From Paraphoma chrysanthemicola (lineage: Eukaryota; Ascomycota; Dothideomycetes; Pleosporales; Phaeosphaeriaceae): DNA of 64,000 nt. Both the position numbers and the translations under genes were made by a program. Positions 1 to 11,660 of the stretch are shown piece after piece (position 1 is the first letter of the stretch; each line of letters opens with the position of its first letter). The notes under the pieces were generated by a model. It was given only the letters and a program-made list of their open reading frames with translations. It did not search any database and had not been told where the DNA came from. The stretch lies in NCBI GenBank assembly GCA_020744225.1, contig JAGMWG010000008.1, positions 744,001 through 808,000 of the forward strand. Reading direction: 5' to 3'.

Positions 1-3000
1 CGTCCATCCCTGGTGCTGAACCTTCGAGAAGCATGTTTTCGACGGAATAACCCATTCGCCATGTGCGCAGGCCGTTGTGCCCCTCGCCGCTACTCGCGGA
101 ACACACGCAGGGCACGAGCAACGTGGGCTTCGTGTCCACCCCCCACCCAGTGCAAGGACATCCTCGACCACTGTCGCCGCAATGTCCGAGAGGCTGTCGC
201 AAAAGTGGTCATTTGGCCGTGCTTGACACTCGATCCTGCAGCGAACGCCTGGCATGGCGCTACTCTCCCTGAGCCGCTGTGATCGACGCGTAGTCTTTCA
301 CACCAAACCCACATCTCCCTCAGAAATGCCGAGAGCGGAGCGGTGTTATTGTGGAGATTTCTCATCTTGCGGTGAGTGTCACAACGACGCGCACTTACTC
401 TGTAACCGCGCTTCTCGAAGCCTCACGAGACATGTCAATGTCTGGCATCCCGTCGCAAAGAGTCAGTCGTCGTACGGGCGACCATGCGCTGTTCATATCG
501 CAAGGCGCGCATCGTCGACTGTGCGCGCAGCGCATCGTCAGATCAATCTCGTGCGCGCGGGTTGGCCCCGGGACGACCTCCGGTGCTAGCATGACAGGTG
601 TGCCTCCATTGCGCTGGTAAGTTTCGGGGTCGTCCTTGCGCACGATTGTCGAGTCAGCACTGAGTCAGCCCGACCACACGATCTGCCATGTCAGCACTCA
701 ACCTCATACCAGCATAACCTTGAGCGACCACCACGCAGGAAAATTGACATTTCCGATTACAGAACCCTCACCGACGCTCGAATGATCACTTTGACAACGG
801 TGCTTCACCGCCTTGCTCCACCGTTCATGCACCGCAATTCACGGAACCCTTACTCGGCCCAAATAACGTAGGTACCGTGGTCTACTGGCGGGCGCTAGGC
901 ATGGCGCGATTGGCGCGTTTTGCAAGGCCTTCGCGTAGATACTAAGACGGGGATCATCCCGACACCATCTCACTGAGCAGCTGTACGGCTTGCAGCACGA
1001 TACACGAGCACGAGAGGAACGGCAGCACGAAAAAATTGAGGCGTTTGCGGAAATGAAAAAAGGTTTACGCATTATCAGAATGGCTGGGTCGCTTTGCGCG
1101 CTGCTGATGCTGGATCTGGCTTTGCAGATGACGTTGGAGCTGGGATATGCTTGACACAACGCGGAGGCGATCAGGTACGCGACTCGGCGGCCATGTTGGC
1201 CGTAAATCGGCAACAAGCACGCAAGGAAACGGCCTGGAGAAACCAAGACTCAAGCTTCTAATCCGGCGCGGATCATGAAGCATGGTAGGGCCGTTGAAAA
1301 GTGGTGGCGTTGCTGGGGAATGCCTGATCGCTACCTCGAGGGCGATCAGGAAGTGACTATGCCGGCGGGTAATCTACGGGTTGGGCAGCAAGTATGCGGC
1401 GGGAACGTTGCAGAGTCGGATGTGTGGGCGAGTGATGTCGATATTGGGGTCATTTCAAAGGATTGTGTGAGGTGACTTGTGGTTCGGAAATTGCCGGTAC
1501 ATTTCTTGGGAGACCTTCGATCAGCCCTTCTGACACACAGGATCCTGGCTATCGGGCGAACGATGAGCGCGATGGTGCTCCACTGCCACGCCGGATCGAC
1601 GGTAGCCGTGTGGAGCGAGTGAAGTAACTGTTTGGACGAAAACATCAGCAGGCTGCCTTAAGTTGTGGTAGTAGAAAAAACTGCTCACTGTCAGGACTGC
1701 GACTAGGCTTCAATAGATCTCAGCACAACAAGTACACTTGCGCTGGTGTCGCCAGCAACCTTCAAATTTCTTCTCCCTTCAGCCGACCCGCACTCGCACT
1801 CGCATCGCATCGCCCTCAGACATACCGCCGAGCGATCATCTCCTCCCCACCCCCACGACACTCCAACAACAAGCCCGTCTTCGTCATTGATCACCAGCGC
1901 CGTCTTGTCGTGCATACGGAAGACGGCACCCGCAACGTAAATTCACTCACTTCGTCACAATGTCGGCGCTACTCAATATATTCTCACCTCAGGCATCCGG
2001 CGCGTACCGGTGCCAGTGCAGCAGATCCTATGCAGATCGACGTGAGAGTTTCATGTGAAATGTAAGCAATTGGTAAGTTGGATGTGATGGGTGGCGTGAC
2101 TCGATTCGTTGTGAACTTCATTGGGGATCGAAGATCGGCGGCAGCGGGCGGTAGGTTTGGAGATTTAGGTTATGGCTCAGACTTTGAATTGAGTGATGGG
2201 GTTCTTGAGATGCACACGAAGAAAGGGATTTGGTAAGCGGCTTGGAGCAATTGCGCGGCTGTGGGATATGGGTCCGGTGTGTATTTTCATTGTTTCAGTC
2301 AAAGGTCCAGATGGCGTGGAGAGTCTTGTGCTTACTCACTAACTTTCATTGCTGCCTATCGAAAATATGCAAAGCAGGAATGTAATTCTACATGCATTCC
2401 AATTGTCTGTCCAACTGCAGTTTTTTAACATAGCAAACACGCTGGACAGTATTCCTTTGGGTTTTTCTCGTCAGCCCTACCAAGTGCGTACTTTTACAAG
2501 ATGTCAGTACCCCCTAGATAGTCGACACTCGAAGTAACAGGACGACATCTGGCTCGACATGAATTCATCGATCGAACCTCAGCACAAAGGGGCAAATTGT
2601 CACTACGGCCGATCCTCGACTTCGCACACACGCCCTAGACTCGATATTAGCTTGACAGCTCATCACGTATCCTGCATATATGCATCCCAACCGACCACCA
2701 AGACAGCCATATTTCGCTCTTAAGGATAGAGTCTTTCATGACAGAAAATTTGCTCAAAGAAGGCACACTTGAAGCATCGTCTACATACTATATCAACAGC
2801 ACGTTGGCCAGACCGACAAGACTCTCCTACACATTATTACTATACCCAGCCTCGAAACCTTCCGACGAAGACACTCAGCGCGCACGCCTGACAACCCTCG
2901 GCTTGATCACACCAGTCACCTAAGACTCTGCTTTTCACGGGCTCTTCGCTCCCAACAGCATTCACACGCATCGACATTATCACTTCGCAACATACCTTTG

Positions 3001-4326
3001 CCGATTTTCGAGCAGATAGTACACACTGCATCGTAATCTGGTTGAGAATCAGGATTAGACGTATGACTTGATGGGATGGAGATGAGAACAATATTAGGCA
3101 ATAAGGGTGGTAGAGATACTGTTGCCATTCAAGGCACAAGAGGGTGATTTCTCTTGTGTGGTGCATACTGTGACCAAGAATCTGCTCGCTTTAGCGGGTA
3201 TGATAGGAGTCTGTGCCTTCTATCAGGGCAGACTTGCTTCCCTTGCGACTGCGGGCATCATGGTCAAGCAGTTGACTGACTTGTGACCGTGGACCTTTGG
3301 ATGAGAGAAGGGGATATGTTTCACTGAAAATGTAGAGCGGGGAGTGGTAATGATCCATCTGATTAGCGATGAATCTCGGCACTGGAAAGCTTAAACCTAT
3401 TCATGTAATGTCTTTCTGTCCGTTTACATTTCTCTGGTGAGCCAGTGAATTTCGAGAGGCTTCTGGTTAGTTGTGTGTTTGGCTGCGACCATACGCTTGA
3501 TTCAAAGGCCCATGTTATGTACGGTTTTCTTGAGCTATTGATCAAGATTATGCGTCCATCATGTTCTTCAATTATCTTCCCTCTCAAGCTATTGGTCAAC
3601 GTTTCGTTTTCGCAGCAGCATTCATGCTCGCATGAGGAAGTACAGTCTGCTAGATGTGTCAAACAAAACCACAAACGCATACGGCACAGACCTTGCTGGT
3701 AAACGTGGCAGTGCTTTGGTCCCGCGGGTCGCTCATGACAACTGCTCTTTTCCCTACAACTGTTAAACCTTCTTTGGTAACATCATATCCTGCAAACAAA
3801 AGGCGCAGAAGGTGCCACAACAATCTGTGCTCGTCTAAGCTCAACTGATGTAGAGAATAACTCCTGCAGAATGCTGCATTGCAAAAGTGTCTAAAACATA
3901 TCCCTCGAATTCTCTCGGGTCCTGGTGAGCAAGCCCTCGATTAGAGCTTCTGGCTGCGGAGAGAAAGAATTATACTTTGTGCTGCACGTGGGTGTAAACG
4001 GGCTCTGGTATGTCTTGTTCCATGAAAAGGAAGCCAGGACTGATATACACTTACATGTGGTTAACATGAAGTGAAATTGCTCGAGTCGCTAGTCTGCTGC
4101 TTTTACATACTTGTACGCTGCATGAGGTTCTCTGCATATTCTGAGGCTTTCAGAAGCTTGTTAAATCTTATGCCTTTTAACTTGTCCGCATTCTTTGGAA
4201 CCAATGCTGCTGTCGATTTGTTATGTGATAATTCTCCTATTTGTTTCTATCACGGTGTTCGTCTACAGTGAATGTATAGCGGCTTCCTCTGCATGTGTTC
4301 GTATGAAAGAATGGACAAATCGCGAA
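1..4326. other. Gene-poor stretch, no supported gene
   Basis: No reading frame here looks like a real protein. All are short, start at random sites, lack recognisable motifs, and overlap one another on both strands. I saw no tRNA-like A/B box pair, no transposase fragment and no tandem repeat. The stretch becomes more AT-rich from about 2 kb on. It may hold UTRs, noncoding RNA or decayed sequence, but nothing can be named. Confidence 0.6.
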
Positions 4327-6486
4327 TCATTTCTGCTGCTGCTGAGTCTTCACCTCAGACTTCTCAGCTGGCTGTTTCGCATCGCCACTATTAGCTCCCC
4401 CCAAGAAGCCTCCAATATCAAGGCCCTTAGTCTTCTCCTGCATCATCTGCCACATGCTCTGCTCGCTCTTCTTCTGCACTTCCTTTTCGAGCTTTTCTTT
4501 GTCCTCACCTTCCTCATTACCACTCTTGCCCTCGTTTTTCTCCCGCTCTTTCTTCTCCTCTTCCTGCTGCCTCTTCATTTCCGCCTCAGCACGCTCAACT
4601 TCCTTGATATCCACATCCTCGAAGCCAATCTTCCTTAGAATGGAGCCGGTCAAGTACCGATACTGCAAATGCCCATCCACAAGCTCGCTAACATCCACAT
4701 TCTGCACACCATGCACGCCAACTACAGGCTGCAAGCCTGCAACACCAAGTTGCACGGATGACGTACGATACAAGAAGCCTAGAATGAAATCCTGTTTCGA
4801 GAAGACGTTTACGACTCGACCGCTGACGACGGACCGAATGCGCCGCCAGTCAGCGACATCGGACGGACACGGCGCTCCTAGTAAGACCACGTTCTCTATA
4901 AGACCGAATGCGCGGCGCTCGGCAAGTTTCTGACAACACGAGTAGATCAGCCGTGCACCGAGGGAGTATCCGACGAGCGTAACCGGGCGCTCACCCTGCA
5001 CTTTGTTGATCAGGGCGTCGGCGAGCACTTCCCCGGCCTTCTCGGCGCGGCGTTTTGCCACGGAGAAGGGATTGTCAAGCATGCTGGCGATCTTGAGCAG
5101 GCCGAGCGGCCATAGTGCTGCAGTAAGTGTAGCGAATACCGTCTGCTCGATGATCTTTTTCTTCGCATAACCCCACGCTGCGCTCGTCACGAAGGTCTCG
5201 AGGGAGTGCCCGAGCTTGATGAGAGCCTCGAGCTCCCAGCGCAAAGCGAACCCTTCTGTGCCTTTGCCGATGTATCGCCATGGTTTGCTGACTTCTTCAG
5301 GATCGCGCAGCCAGCCAGATACAGCGATGGCAACACGAAGGCGGCGAGACTCATTGTCCTGATGCTTCGGGTCCTGTGAGCGATGGATCGGGATGAACGC
5401 AAAGTCCTCCACTTCTCTTGCGTAATCATCCATCGCCCGGCCTGTCATACGTGCGCCGTACGCACCGAACAATCCTCCCACAAGAACAGTCGATCCTGCC
5501 AACGTACCGAGATAGCCAGCTGCAGCCGTAGCCCCGAGACCGATACCTCCCATCACGGAACCCACACCTGCTGCCAGTAGTGGAGCAGCGAGACCGCCAG
5601 TCACGCCTATGAGCGCTGCACCCGCGACTGAGGCAAGGCCAACCTTCCATTTTCGAGCTGTTTGAGATGCCTCGGCGGCTTTCTTCGTTTCAGCATCAGC
5701 ATTAAGCTGCTGGGATGCTGCTTCGAGGAGGCCCTGGGCGACAGTCTCTTCATCCTTCTTGAGGACCGAAAGGGGAAGTCCGAGGGAGCTGGTCAGGTGA
5801 AGGATCAGAATGCGGGAATGTGCCGAGTAGTGCTCAAGACTGAGTAAGATGAGGACAAGGGAGTGGAGTATGAGAGCTCGCTTGCTCTCTTCCAACTCGG
5901 ACAGCTGACTCGAGACCGCAGGGTAGATCTCCTGAAATGCTTTCTCTTCGTCCTCGTCGTTCTTTGCGTCAAGGCTTGTGATGCTTGTGGTACCAATCTC
6001 CGCCGTCCTCACCGAGTCTTGCACTTGCTTGTCTCCAACGTGTTTCGTCTGCTCCTTGGCTTGTTCACGCGAATTCACAATTTCTCCCACTCTGCTGACA
6101 ACCTTCCCCCGCCATTCGTCAAAGTACTGCAGCATCTCCTTCTTGAGTTCTTGAACTTCAGGCTGAGCCAGCTCCTTCTTCGCTTCTTGTTCCCGCAACT
6201 CTCGCTCCTTCTTGACCTTGTCTTCTTTTGCAACATCAACATCGCCTAGGTCTGAAGGCGCATTCCTTAGAGCATCCTCGTCGGTCTTCGATATCTTCGC
6301 ACCTGGCTGCACTTCCTCGGCGGTGTATGTTTGGAGCAGGGACTTTCGCATCGTCGCTGTTATCGTAGCGATCAGGAATGTGAGTTCTGCGCATTGGTCT
6401 GCTGTGAGCAACGTCGTGAGAGAGGTCTCATCTTTGTGTTCCTCTTTATGCTGCCCAAAGGGCAACTTGGGTGCCCAACTAGCCAT
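4327..6486 (-). CDS. DUF726 / TMCO4-type alpha/beta-hydrolase membrane protein
   Basis: Single-exon gene of 719 residues. The N-terminal third is mostly helical and charged. Around residues 280-345 a glycine/alanine-rich hydrophobic block looks like two or more membrane segments. The second half has the hydrolase core of the DUF726 family (human TMCO4, yeast YFL034W/MIL1): VGYSLGARLIYS holds the nucleophile elbow (Ser508), with candidate acid Asp566 (in SKQDF) and His606 (in DGHLQYRY). The C-terminal tail (about residues 620-719) is lysine/glutamate-rich and probably coiled-coil. Family members are membrane-associated proteins thought to have lipase-like activity; the substrate here is not evident. 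The ATG at 6484-6486 is the first methionine in the frame and the length suits the family. The next gene on the same strand, PEX14, ends 280 bases upstream; no functional link is implied. Confidence 0.9.
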   Translation of the reverse strand: MASWAPKLPFGQHKEEHKDETSLTTLLTADQCAELTFLIATITATMRKSLLQTYTAEEVQPGAKISKTDEDALRNAPSDLGDVDVAKEDKVKKERELREQEAKKELAQPEVQELKKEMLQYFDEWRGKVVSRVGEIVNSREQAKEQTKHVGDKQVQDSVRTAEIGTTSITSLDAKNDEDEEKAFQEIYPAVSSQLSELEESKRALILHSLVLILLSLEHYSAHSRILILHLTSSLGLPLSVLKKDEETVAQGLLEAASQQLNADAETKKAAEASQTARKWKVGLASVAGAALIGVTGGLAAPLLAAGVGSVMGGIGLGATAAAGYLGTLAGSTVLVGGLFGAYGARMTGRAMDDYAREVEDFAFIPIHRSQDPKHQDNESRRLRVAIAVSGWLRDPEEVSKPWRYIGKGTEGFALRWELEALIKLGHSLETFVTSAAWGYAKKKIIEQTVFATLTAALWPLGLLKIASMLDNPFSVAKRRAEKAGEVLADALINKVQGERPVTLVGYSLGARLIYSCCQKLAERRAFGLIENVVLLGAPCPSDVADWRRIRSVVSGRVVNVFSKQDFILGFLYRTSSVQLGVAGLQPVVGVHGVQNVDVSELVDGHLQYRYLTGSILRKIGFEDVDIKEVERAEAEMKRQQEEEKKEREKNEGKSGNEEGEDKEKLEKEVQKKSEQSMWQMMQEKTKGLDIGGFLGGANSGDAKQPAEKSEVKTQQQQK

Positions 6487-6766
6487 CTTGAATGGATAGC
6501 GAGTGACGAAGCTGTGGATAGTGCCTTGATCAAACAGCTGTGGAGTTGTGGTGTTGATGCGGCCTAGAATGTTGCTGTTTTGGGAATGACGTCAAGTGGG
6601 GCGATCACCCGTAGTGCAGATCATCTACGCAAGCATTACAACGCAATGGAGAAAAGGTCTAGACCGCTACAACTGATCTGTGGTACCAAGTAAGGGAAAG
6701 ATACAGTCTTTGTACAGCTTGGGTATTCACTTCATTCCTATTGATCTTACATATGCCGCAACACCG

Positions 6767-8037
6767 TCAAGCACCGACCCGTCCGGTAGGCATCGTAGGC
6801 GAATTCCTCCCACCAGTAGGGAAATTCCTCGCACTCAAAAAGACGCCCTTAACTGCCCTAATATCGCTCTTGAACGCCTCTATCTGATCATTCTTCCCGT
6901 CCTTGGCCGCAGGTAGCCCATAATTTGATCCATACAGGCCACTCATATTCGAGTAATATTGGTTCTGGTAGCTCATCTCGCTGAGGTACGTTGTCAGGTC
7001 TGATACCTTGGTCTTGAGCGAATCAGCGGATGCGTTGTCGTTCGAATGCGTAGCCTCTAGTTCCTGAAGATGTGACTTCATGATCTTGAGTCGATTCTCA
7101 TGCCCTGTAACGACTGGTTCTGGGTCATTGGGGGAGGAGACTGATGGTCGTCGGGACAATTCGGGGGTGGTTTGTGTGCCGTAGTCGCGGTGGTAGAGCT
7201 CTGTTGGGTCTGAATCTGCTTCTGACACATCGTCCAAGATATCTGCAGACTTCTTCACCTTGGTCGCAGGGTCCACTGATGCTGTGTCGGCCAACCGTTT
7301 ATTGAGTTCCTTCAATTGCTCCTGCGTGTGTTCCGCAAAATCATGTCGAGCCTCAGTCAGATTTTGGGTCATTGGAGCCACGATGAATTTCGAGAAGCCG
7401 TATAGTGTTGCCATCAGGCCTCCTGTAACGTACGCCGTCTTCAACAACCTCTGGGTCGTGATGAGTGGTGGTGGCTGCTCGGTCTGGGCGAGGAACTCGG
7501 GATATGTGACAATTGGGGGAATCTCACGAGGTTGTGGTGGTGTTTGTATGGCTTCGGCAGGCTTTGGAGGCGCCTGGCATGATCAGTCAGTTGCGTGTGC
7601 ATTAAGTGAGGTTACAGTGCGAGGACCACTGAGCTGGATTGAACAGAGATGCTTACTGTTGACCATGCACGTTCTCCAGCCTCCTCCAGATTTGCGGTTT
7701 TGTCTCCATCTGATACCTCCCCCAGCAACACCTCAATATCGCGAGCATGCACGCCCTTTGCCTCTAAGAAAGCCGTCTTCTTTTCCCGCGGCGCATCGCG
7801 AATCGAGGGGTCTTCCAAGAACCTTCTCGCCTGATCAAGCAAGCTTGTGCTGTCTGGCTCCTCCAGATCATCTTCTGTTGGCGTTGGCGCTACTGCGGTA
7901 GGAGATGTGCTTCGCTCAGGTTGTTCTACGTCGTCTTCGGTCGGAGTTGGCGCAATGGCATCATTCGATTCTGTTGAGGTCGCGGGCTTATCGGTTGAGG
8001 CGCGCTGCCATGACGGTATCTTTGGCTTGTCTGACAT
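6767..8037 (-). CDS. PEX14: Peroxisomal membrane docking protein Pex14
   Basis: Two exons, 8037-7657 and 7573-6767, joined in phase 0 across an 83-base intron (donor GTAAGC, acceptor CCAG, branch CTGAC); 395 residues. Pex14 is the docking subunit of the peroxisomal import pore and binds the receptors Pex5 and Pex7. About residues 40-85 match the conserved N-terminal Pex5-binding domain (LLDQARRFLEDPSI, then FLEAKGVHARDIEVLL). Exon 2 opens with a proline-rich stretch (APPKPAEAIQTPPQPREIPP) followed by a hydrophobic segment (TAYVTGGLMATLYGFSKFIV) that would be the membrane span, then a coiled coil. The start is the ATG before SDKPKIPSWQ; the frame stays open upstream but loses family character. 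A 12-residue motif (APTPTEDD plus acidic residues) occurs twice before the Pex5-binding domain. The family call is firm. Confidence 0.92.
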
Positions 8038-9747
8038 GTTTACAGCATGGGTGGATTGCGCAACAGTTGACGAACGGATGTGTTGGTGTGACGGCGCGAC
8101 CGGGAGCGTGAAAGGTGCTCGGGAGTCGTGGCTGGGCCGAGGCTCTTTGGCCACGCTTTCCCCCATTAGGGTGTGACAGCACGTACCCTTCAATTCACCG
8201 ACGACACTCATTAACCCCATTATTGAGAAACTCCAAATCTCACATTTGATCACAGCCTAGTGCATATCTTCTCTGGGAAAGGACGGTATCGCTCCTTTGT
8301 CAAGCCAGAGAAGGCCGATAGCAGTCCTGCGAAACTCTTCGCTTAGCACTGAAGTCACATATGCGACGAACTGATTTGTGAAACGGGCCACTAAAGTATC
8401 GTACATCCCATTATAGTGTTGGAATGTCCTGCGCGATATTCTCCATTTCGTAAGATGAAGTGTACTTCTAGTCCGCGAGATAGTATACATGGTGGTGGAG
8501 CGTAATGCTCAAGTGAAACATAACCATATCGAGTTGAAGTGCGTATAGAAGTTTATAACGAGATACCTGGTGCACAGTGTGCAAGGCACCTTGAAGGCAA
8601 TGATAAGATCAGCGCTGCGGGGTACCGCACTTTGATGGGTGCCTATCAGTCGTGCGGCGCAGTTGAAAACTCAGGCTTAATGCTTCCATCAATAGCACAT
8701 ATGAGCCCAACGCATTTCCTCGGAAATATGTTGAGACAGGCACCTGAAGTCCATAGAGATAGACCACTGCGAATTTGAACCTATGCTTGTTCTTAGACTT
8801 CACTGTGCCTGCGGGCAATTTTGAAGGACTCCCCTTTTGGACAGCGAAGACGGCACGTGATCTGCAGCCATCCCTGGGCCATCCACCTGTGCAACCATAA
8901 TGCGAAAGTTTCGTAATACTTGAAGGTGTGAAGAGGTAGCATCATGTTCATGATCCTCACTGGAGCTTACTTAGATGTCACCACAGTCATATCCAGGCAG
9001 CAAAAATTGGTAGGGCGAAACTTGGATGACATGTCTTGGCACCCGAACATCTGAAGTTTGCCAGAATTGGTACACACAAAGCAAGACGAAGTTGTGAAGC
9101 AAGATAACGGAACTGACGATTGATTCATTCGAATTCGCAAAGCACCGCCATATGTTTTCTGGTGGCATTGGCCTCTGGCACGCCCTCGAGGGCAGAACGT
9201 GTGTGCTGGGGGGCGACGGCGAGGTGGGTGAGGGGCAATGATCGCAACACGATGCATCGAGCGGGTGAGACTTCCAAATAAGAATCGAGGCATAGAGAGG
9301 GATGAGCTTCTTGCCGTGCGCGCTGCATCGCTCCTTACATTTGAGGCCGCCCACGCTGCGTCCCGGAGGCATGCCAATTTTGTTGCGCAAAAATGTAAGT
9401 ACACCAAATCTACCCGGAGCCTCACCAATTTAAGTCCCAGGCTTCTAGAGAGAGTACTGTAGGTGATCGGTGCGGATCAACAGTGCTCCCGTGGACCTGG
9501 GTGCTTAGGTCAGGTCGGATGGGACCTTGGGCGTAGGCTTGGCGGTGGTCCTCAGTGGTATATACCTCGCACCGCCCACCCCTCCCACCATCACTCCTCT
9601 ACCCCACTAACCTCGCACCGCACTTACCATCCAACACCACCATCAGTCATCATCTCCATCTCTTCTGTGCCTTCCAGTCATCGGAGTCCAAGATAGCCAG
9701 TGCGGTGTCTGACACTATCGGTCAAGTTCGCTAGCGGTCTCTTCACC
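8038..9747. other. Intergenic, no supported gene
   Basis: This lies between the start of PEX14 (minus strand) and the start of the small plus-strand gene at 9748, so it should hold both promoters. The open frames at 8967-9428 and 8539-8778 have no protein-like features. A C-rich, CACC-rich stretch at about 9560-9690 precedes the 9748 start and looks like a fungal 5' leader. Confidence 0.5.
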
Positions 9748-10320
9748 ATGCCGTCGCCGCACACAGCATCGTCGCCGTCGAAGAGGCAGGCAACACAACC
9801 TGCTCAACACTCCTCTTCCGCTGCTTTCCATCATCAGACAGTGTATAACGGCGATCGCGGCCATTATATCGTAGATCGTCGTTCCATGGTCGCCCGCGCA
9901 GCCAACCGTTCAAAGTCAGCACACATGAGCCAACCTGCCCCACCATCTCGCCATACGATACCGGCACCTAGTCACCGGTCAATAATTGCTTCCATGGACT
10001 ACCACTACTCCAATGGATCCCCACGCAAAAGTCCATGCTTGGCACCGCACGTGACCATCGCCAAGCGTTCTTCCAAACCAGAGGTGGTCTTGCACACAGC
10101 TGTCGCGATGACTTCAGACAAGCTGTTTGACGATGGGAAAGTTTACAAGAGCTATGAGGAGCTCACACCGCCGCCAACACCTCGACTCGGTCGACTGCCA
10201 ACCCCGGACATACCCGACCTTGAGGATAGACTCTTCTGCGAGTGCGACAGCAGAGCAAACATTGTGACGTACTGCACTACGTGTAGGAGGCGGGCTGGTC
10301 CCTTTCCCAATTTGTTCTGA
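9748..10320 (+). CDS. Small proline/serine-rich hypothetical protein
   Basis: Single exon, 190 residues from the ATG at 9748 (context CACCATGC). An in-frame ATG at 9700 would add 16 residues but has a poorer context. The first 130 residues are rich in Ser, Pro, His and Arg and look disordered. The C-terminal part is better ordered: a YKSYEELTPPPTPRLGRLPT motif, then a short cysteine-rich end (CECDSR, then CTTCRR) with a C-x-C and a C-x2-C pair that could bind zinc. The TPPPTPRLGRLPTP block resembles a phosphorylation or docking motif in uncharacterised ascomycete proteins, but I cannot name the family. Coding is supported by frame length, start context and the conserved-looking end. Confidence 0.6.
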   Translation: MPSPHTASSPSKRQATQPAQHSSSAAFHHQTVYNGDRGHYIVDRRSMVARAANRSKSAHMSQPAPPSRHTIPAPSHRSIIASMDYHYSNGSPRKSPCLAPHVTIAKRSSKPEVVLHTAVAMTSDKLFDDGKVYKSYEELTPPPTPRLGRLPTPDIPDLEDRLFCECDSRANIVTYCTTCRRRAGPFPNLF

Positions 10321-10678
10321 TCTCATGTTGCGTGAAGTTGTATACCCCTCATGGTAATTTTCGTTCTTGAAGGCGTCTAGGAGGTGTTCCGGTGTACCAC
10401 ACGGATGACGTTGTTCGTTTCAACTGCATGTATCCGTCGCCTCTTGTTATCAGGTCAAGATGTAGGGAGCTTCCAATAATGTTCTCTCCGTGTTGGCCGC
10501 CGTCATTCCTTTGCGGTGGTTGTGATCAGGACACGGTCATTTCTTTCAATTCCCGCGGTCTGGATGGAGTATGGCTCAGATGGCGTTACTGGTTTTTTTC
10601 AAGGTAGCTTGAAAACATGGGAACTGCTCTCGTGCATCATGATCTCATATCTTCGCACGTGTGCCAGCACATGGGGTC
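10321..10678. other. Convergent intergenic region
   Basis: Sits between the 3' end of the plus-strand gene at 9748-10320 and the 3' end of the minus-strand GatC gene. It should hold both terminators. I see no gene. Confidence 0.5.
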
Positions 10679-11296
10679 CTACTCCAGCGGTCGCTCACTA
10701 TCCACAACGAAGTACTTGCCAGCCTTGCGCTCAGCAGATCCTAGGACATCCCAGTTCTCGACATCTTTCGCGTCGACCGGTGTAGTGTCCCGCTGTATGC
10801 GCTTGTAGTGTGTCCCAACGACCTTCTCGCCATTCAAAGCGTCTGCTAGTGTGTTGACCGTGATCATCTGCCCCTCTTCTGCAGCTGCCGTCTCGTCGCG
10901 TATCGCTCGTAGTGGTTCAACTCCGGTTGTGTCCACCTCCTGTATCTTGCCTACGAAATGCAGCTGCGCAGCTAGAGTGTCAAGCATTTTCTGCTCTTGT
11001 GCGGGTGACCCGGGCGGTGGAAGCGCTGATAGGCGCAGAAGGTGCTGCAGTTGTTGCGACGTGATCTGCGGCGCATCGGGAGCGCGTGTCTTTGGCGGCA
11101 GGAGAGATTCGACAGACCAGGTGGGCTCTGCTAGGAGCTGTTCAAGCTCGTCGGGATGAATTCCCTGACGCACAGGAGGCTGGCTACTTTGGCTCCTTTG
11201 AGTTGGATGCAACGTAAGAAGCGGACTTCGAGTACGGAACAGTCGCAGCGGCGTCAAGCTGCTTTTGCGTGCGACAAACGCGGTGTGGGGTGCCAT
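10679..11296 (-). CDS. Glutamyl-tRNA(Gln) amidotransferase subunit C, mitochondrial
   Basis: Single exon, 205 residues. Subunit C of the GatCAB amidotransferase, which converts Glu-tRNA(Gln) to Gln-tRNA(Gln) in mitochondria. The first ~35 residues are Arg/Ser/Leu-rich with few acidic residues, as in a mitochondrial presequence. The family core is at about residues 78-140: ITSQQLQHLLRLSALPPP, then LDTLAAQLHFVGKIQEVDT and GVEPLRAIRDE, the standard GatC pattern (helix, linker, then the V-P-L segment). The C-terminal ~40 residues (AKDVENWDVLGSAERKAGKY) resemble the usual end of GatC chains. Its start faces SEC17 across 364 bases. Confidence 0.88.
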   Translation of the reverse strand: MAPHTAFVARKSSLTPLRLFRTRSPLLTLHPTQRSQSSQPPVRQGIHPDELEQLLAEPTWSVESLLPPKTRAPDAPQITSQQLQHLLRLSALPPPGSPAQEQKMLDTLAAQLHFVGKIQEVDTTGVEPLRAIRDETAAAEEGQMITVNTLADALNGEKVVGTHYKRIQRDTTPVDAKDVENWDVLGSAERKAGKYFVVDSERPLE

Positions 11297-11660
11297 AGCG
11301 GATTTATTCCCTGGCTGTCACAGGGCTGGTATCGTGCACTCCAGTGTCCAAGCGTTTCTTCTTTGGTCTATTCGAGACTCATCTCAAATTTCGTCTATCG
11401 CCAGATATGGGCGGGAAGGCAGGTTGTGTCGTGCATCCACAAACGTTGTCGTCGAGGTTGAGCTCGAAGTGCTAACCCGCATTTAGTGAAGTCAGCACGG
11501 GCCATGCGCGGTCGTCATCGCTGAATGAGACAGCCGCGACAGCTGCTGCGGCCACTTGTCACAACCAAACGCCAAAAGTCACATATCTACGGCCTTGAAA
11601 TACTTTCCACTGATAAACACCCTCGCAACAACCCATACAAAGTCTTCAATCTACGTTAAA
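11297..11660. promoter_or_regulatory. Divergent promoter region between gatC and SEC17
   Basis: 364 bases separate the two opposed start codons, so both promoters must lie here or in the 5' UTRs. No TATA box or binding site can be assigned with confidence. Confidence 0.4.
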
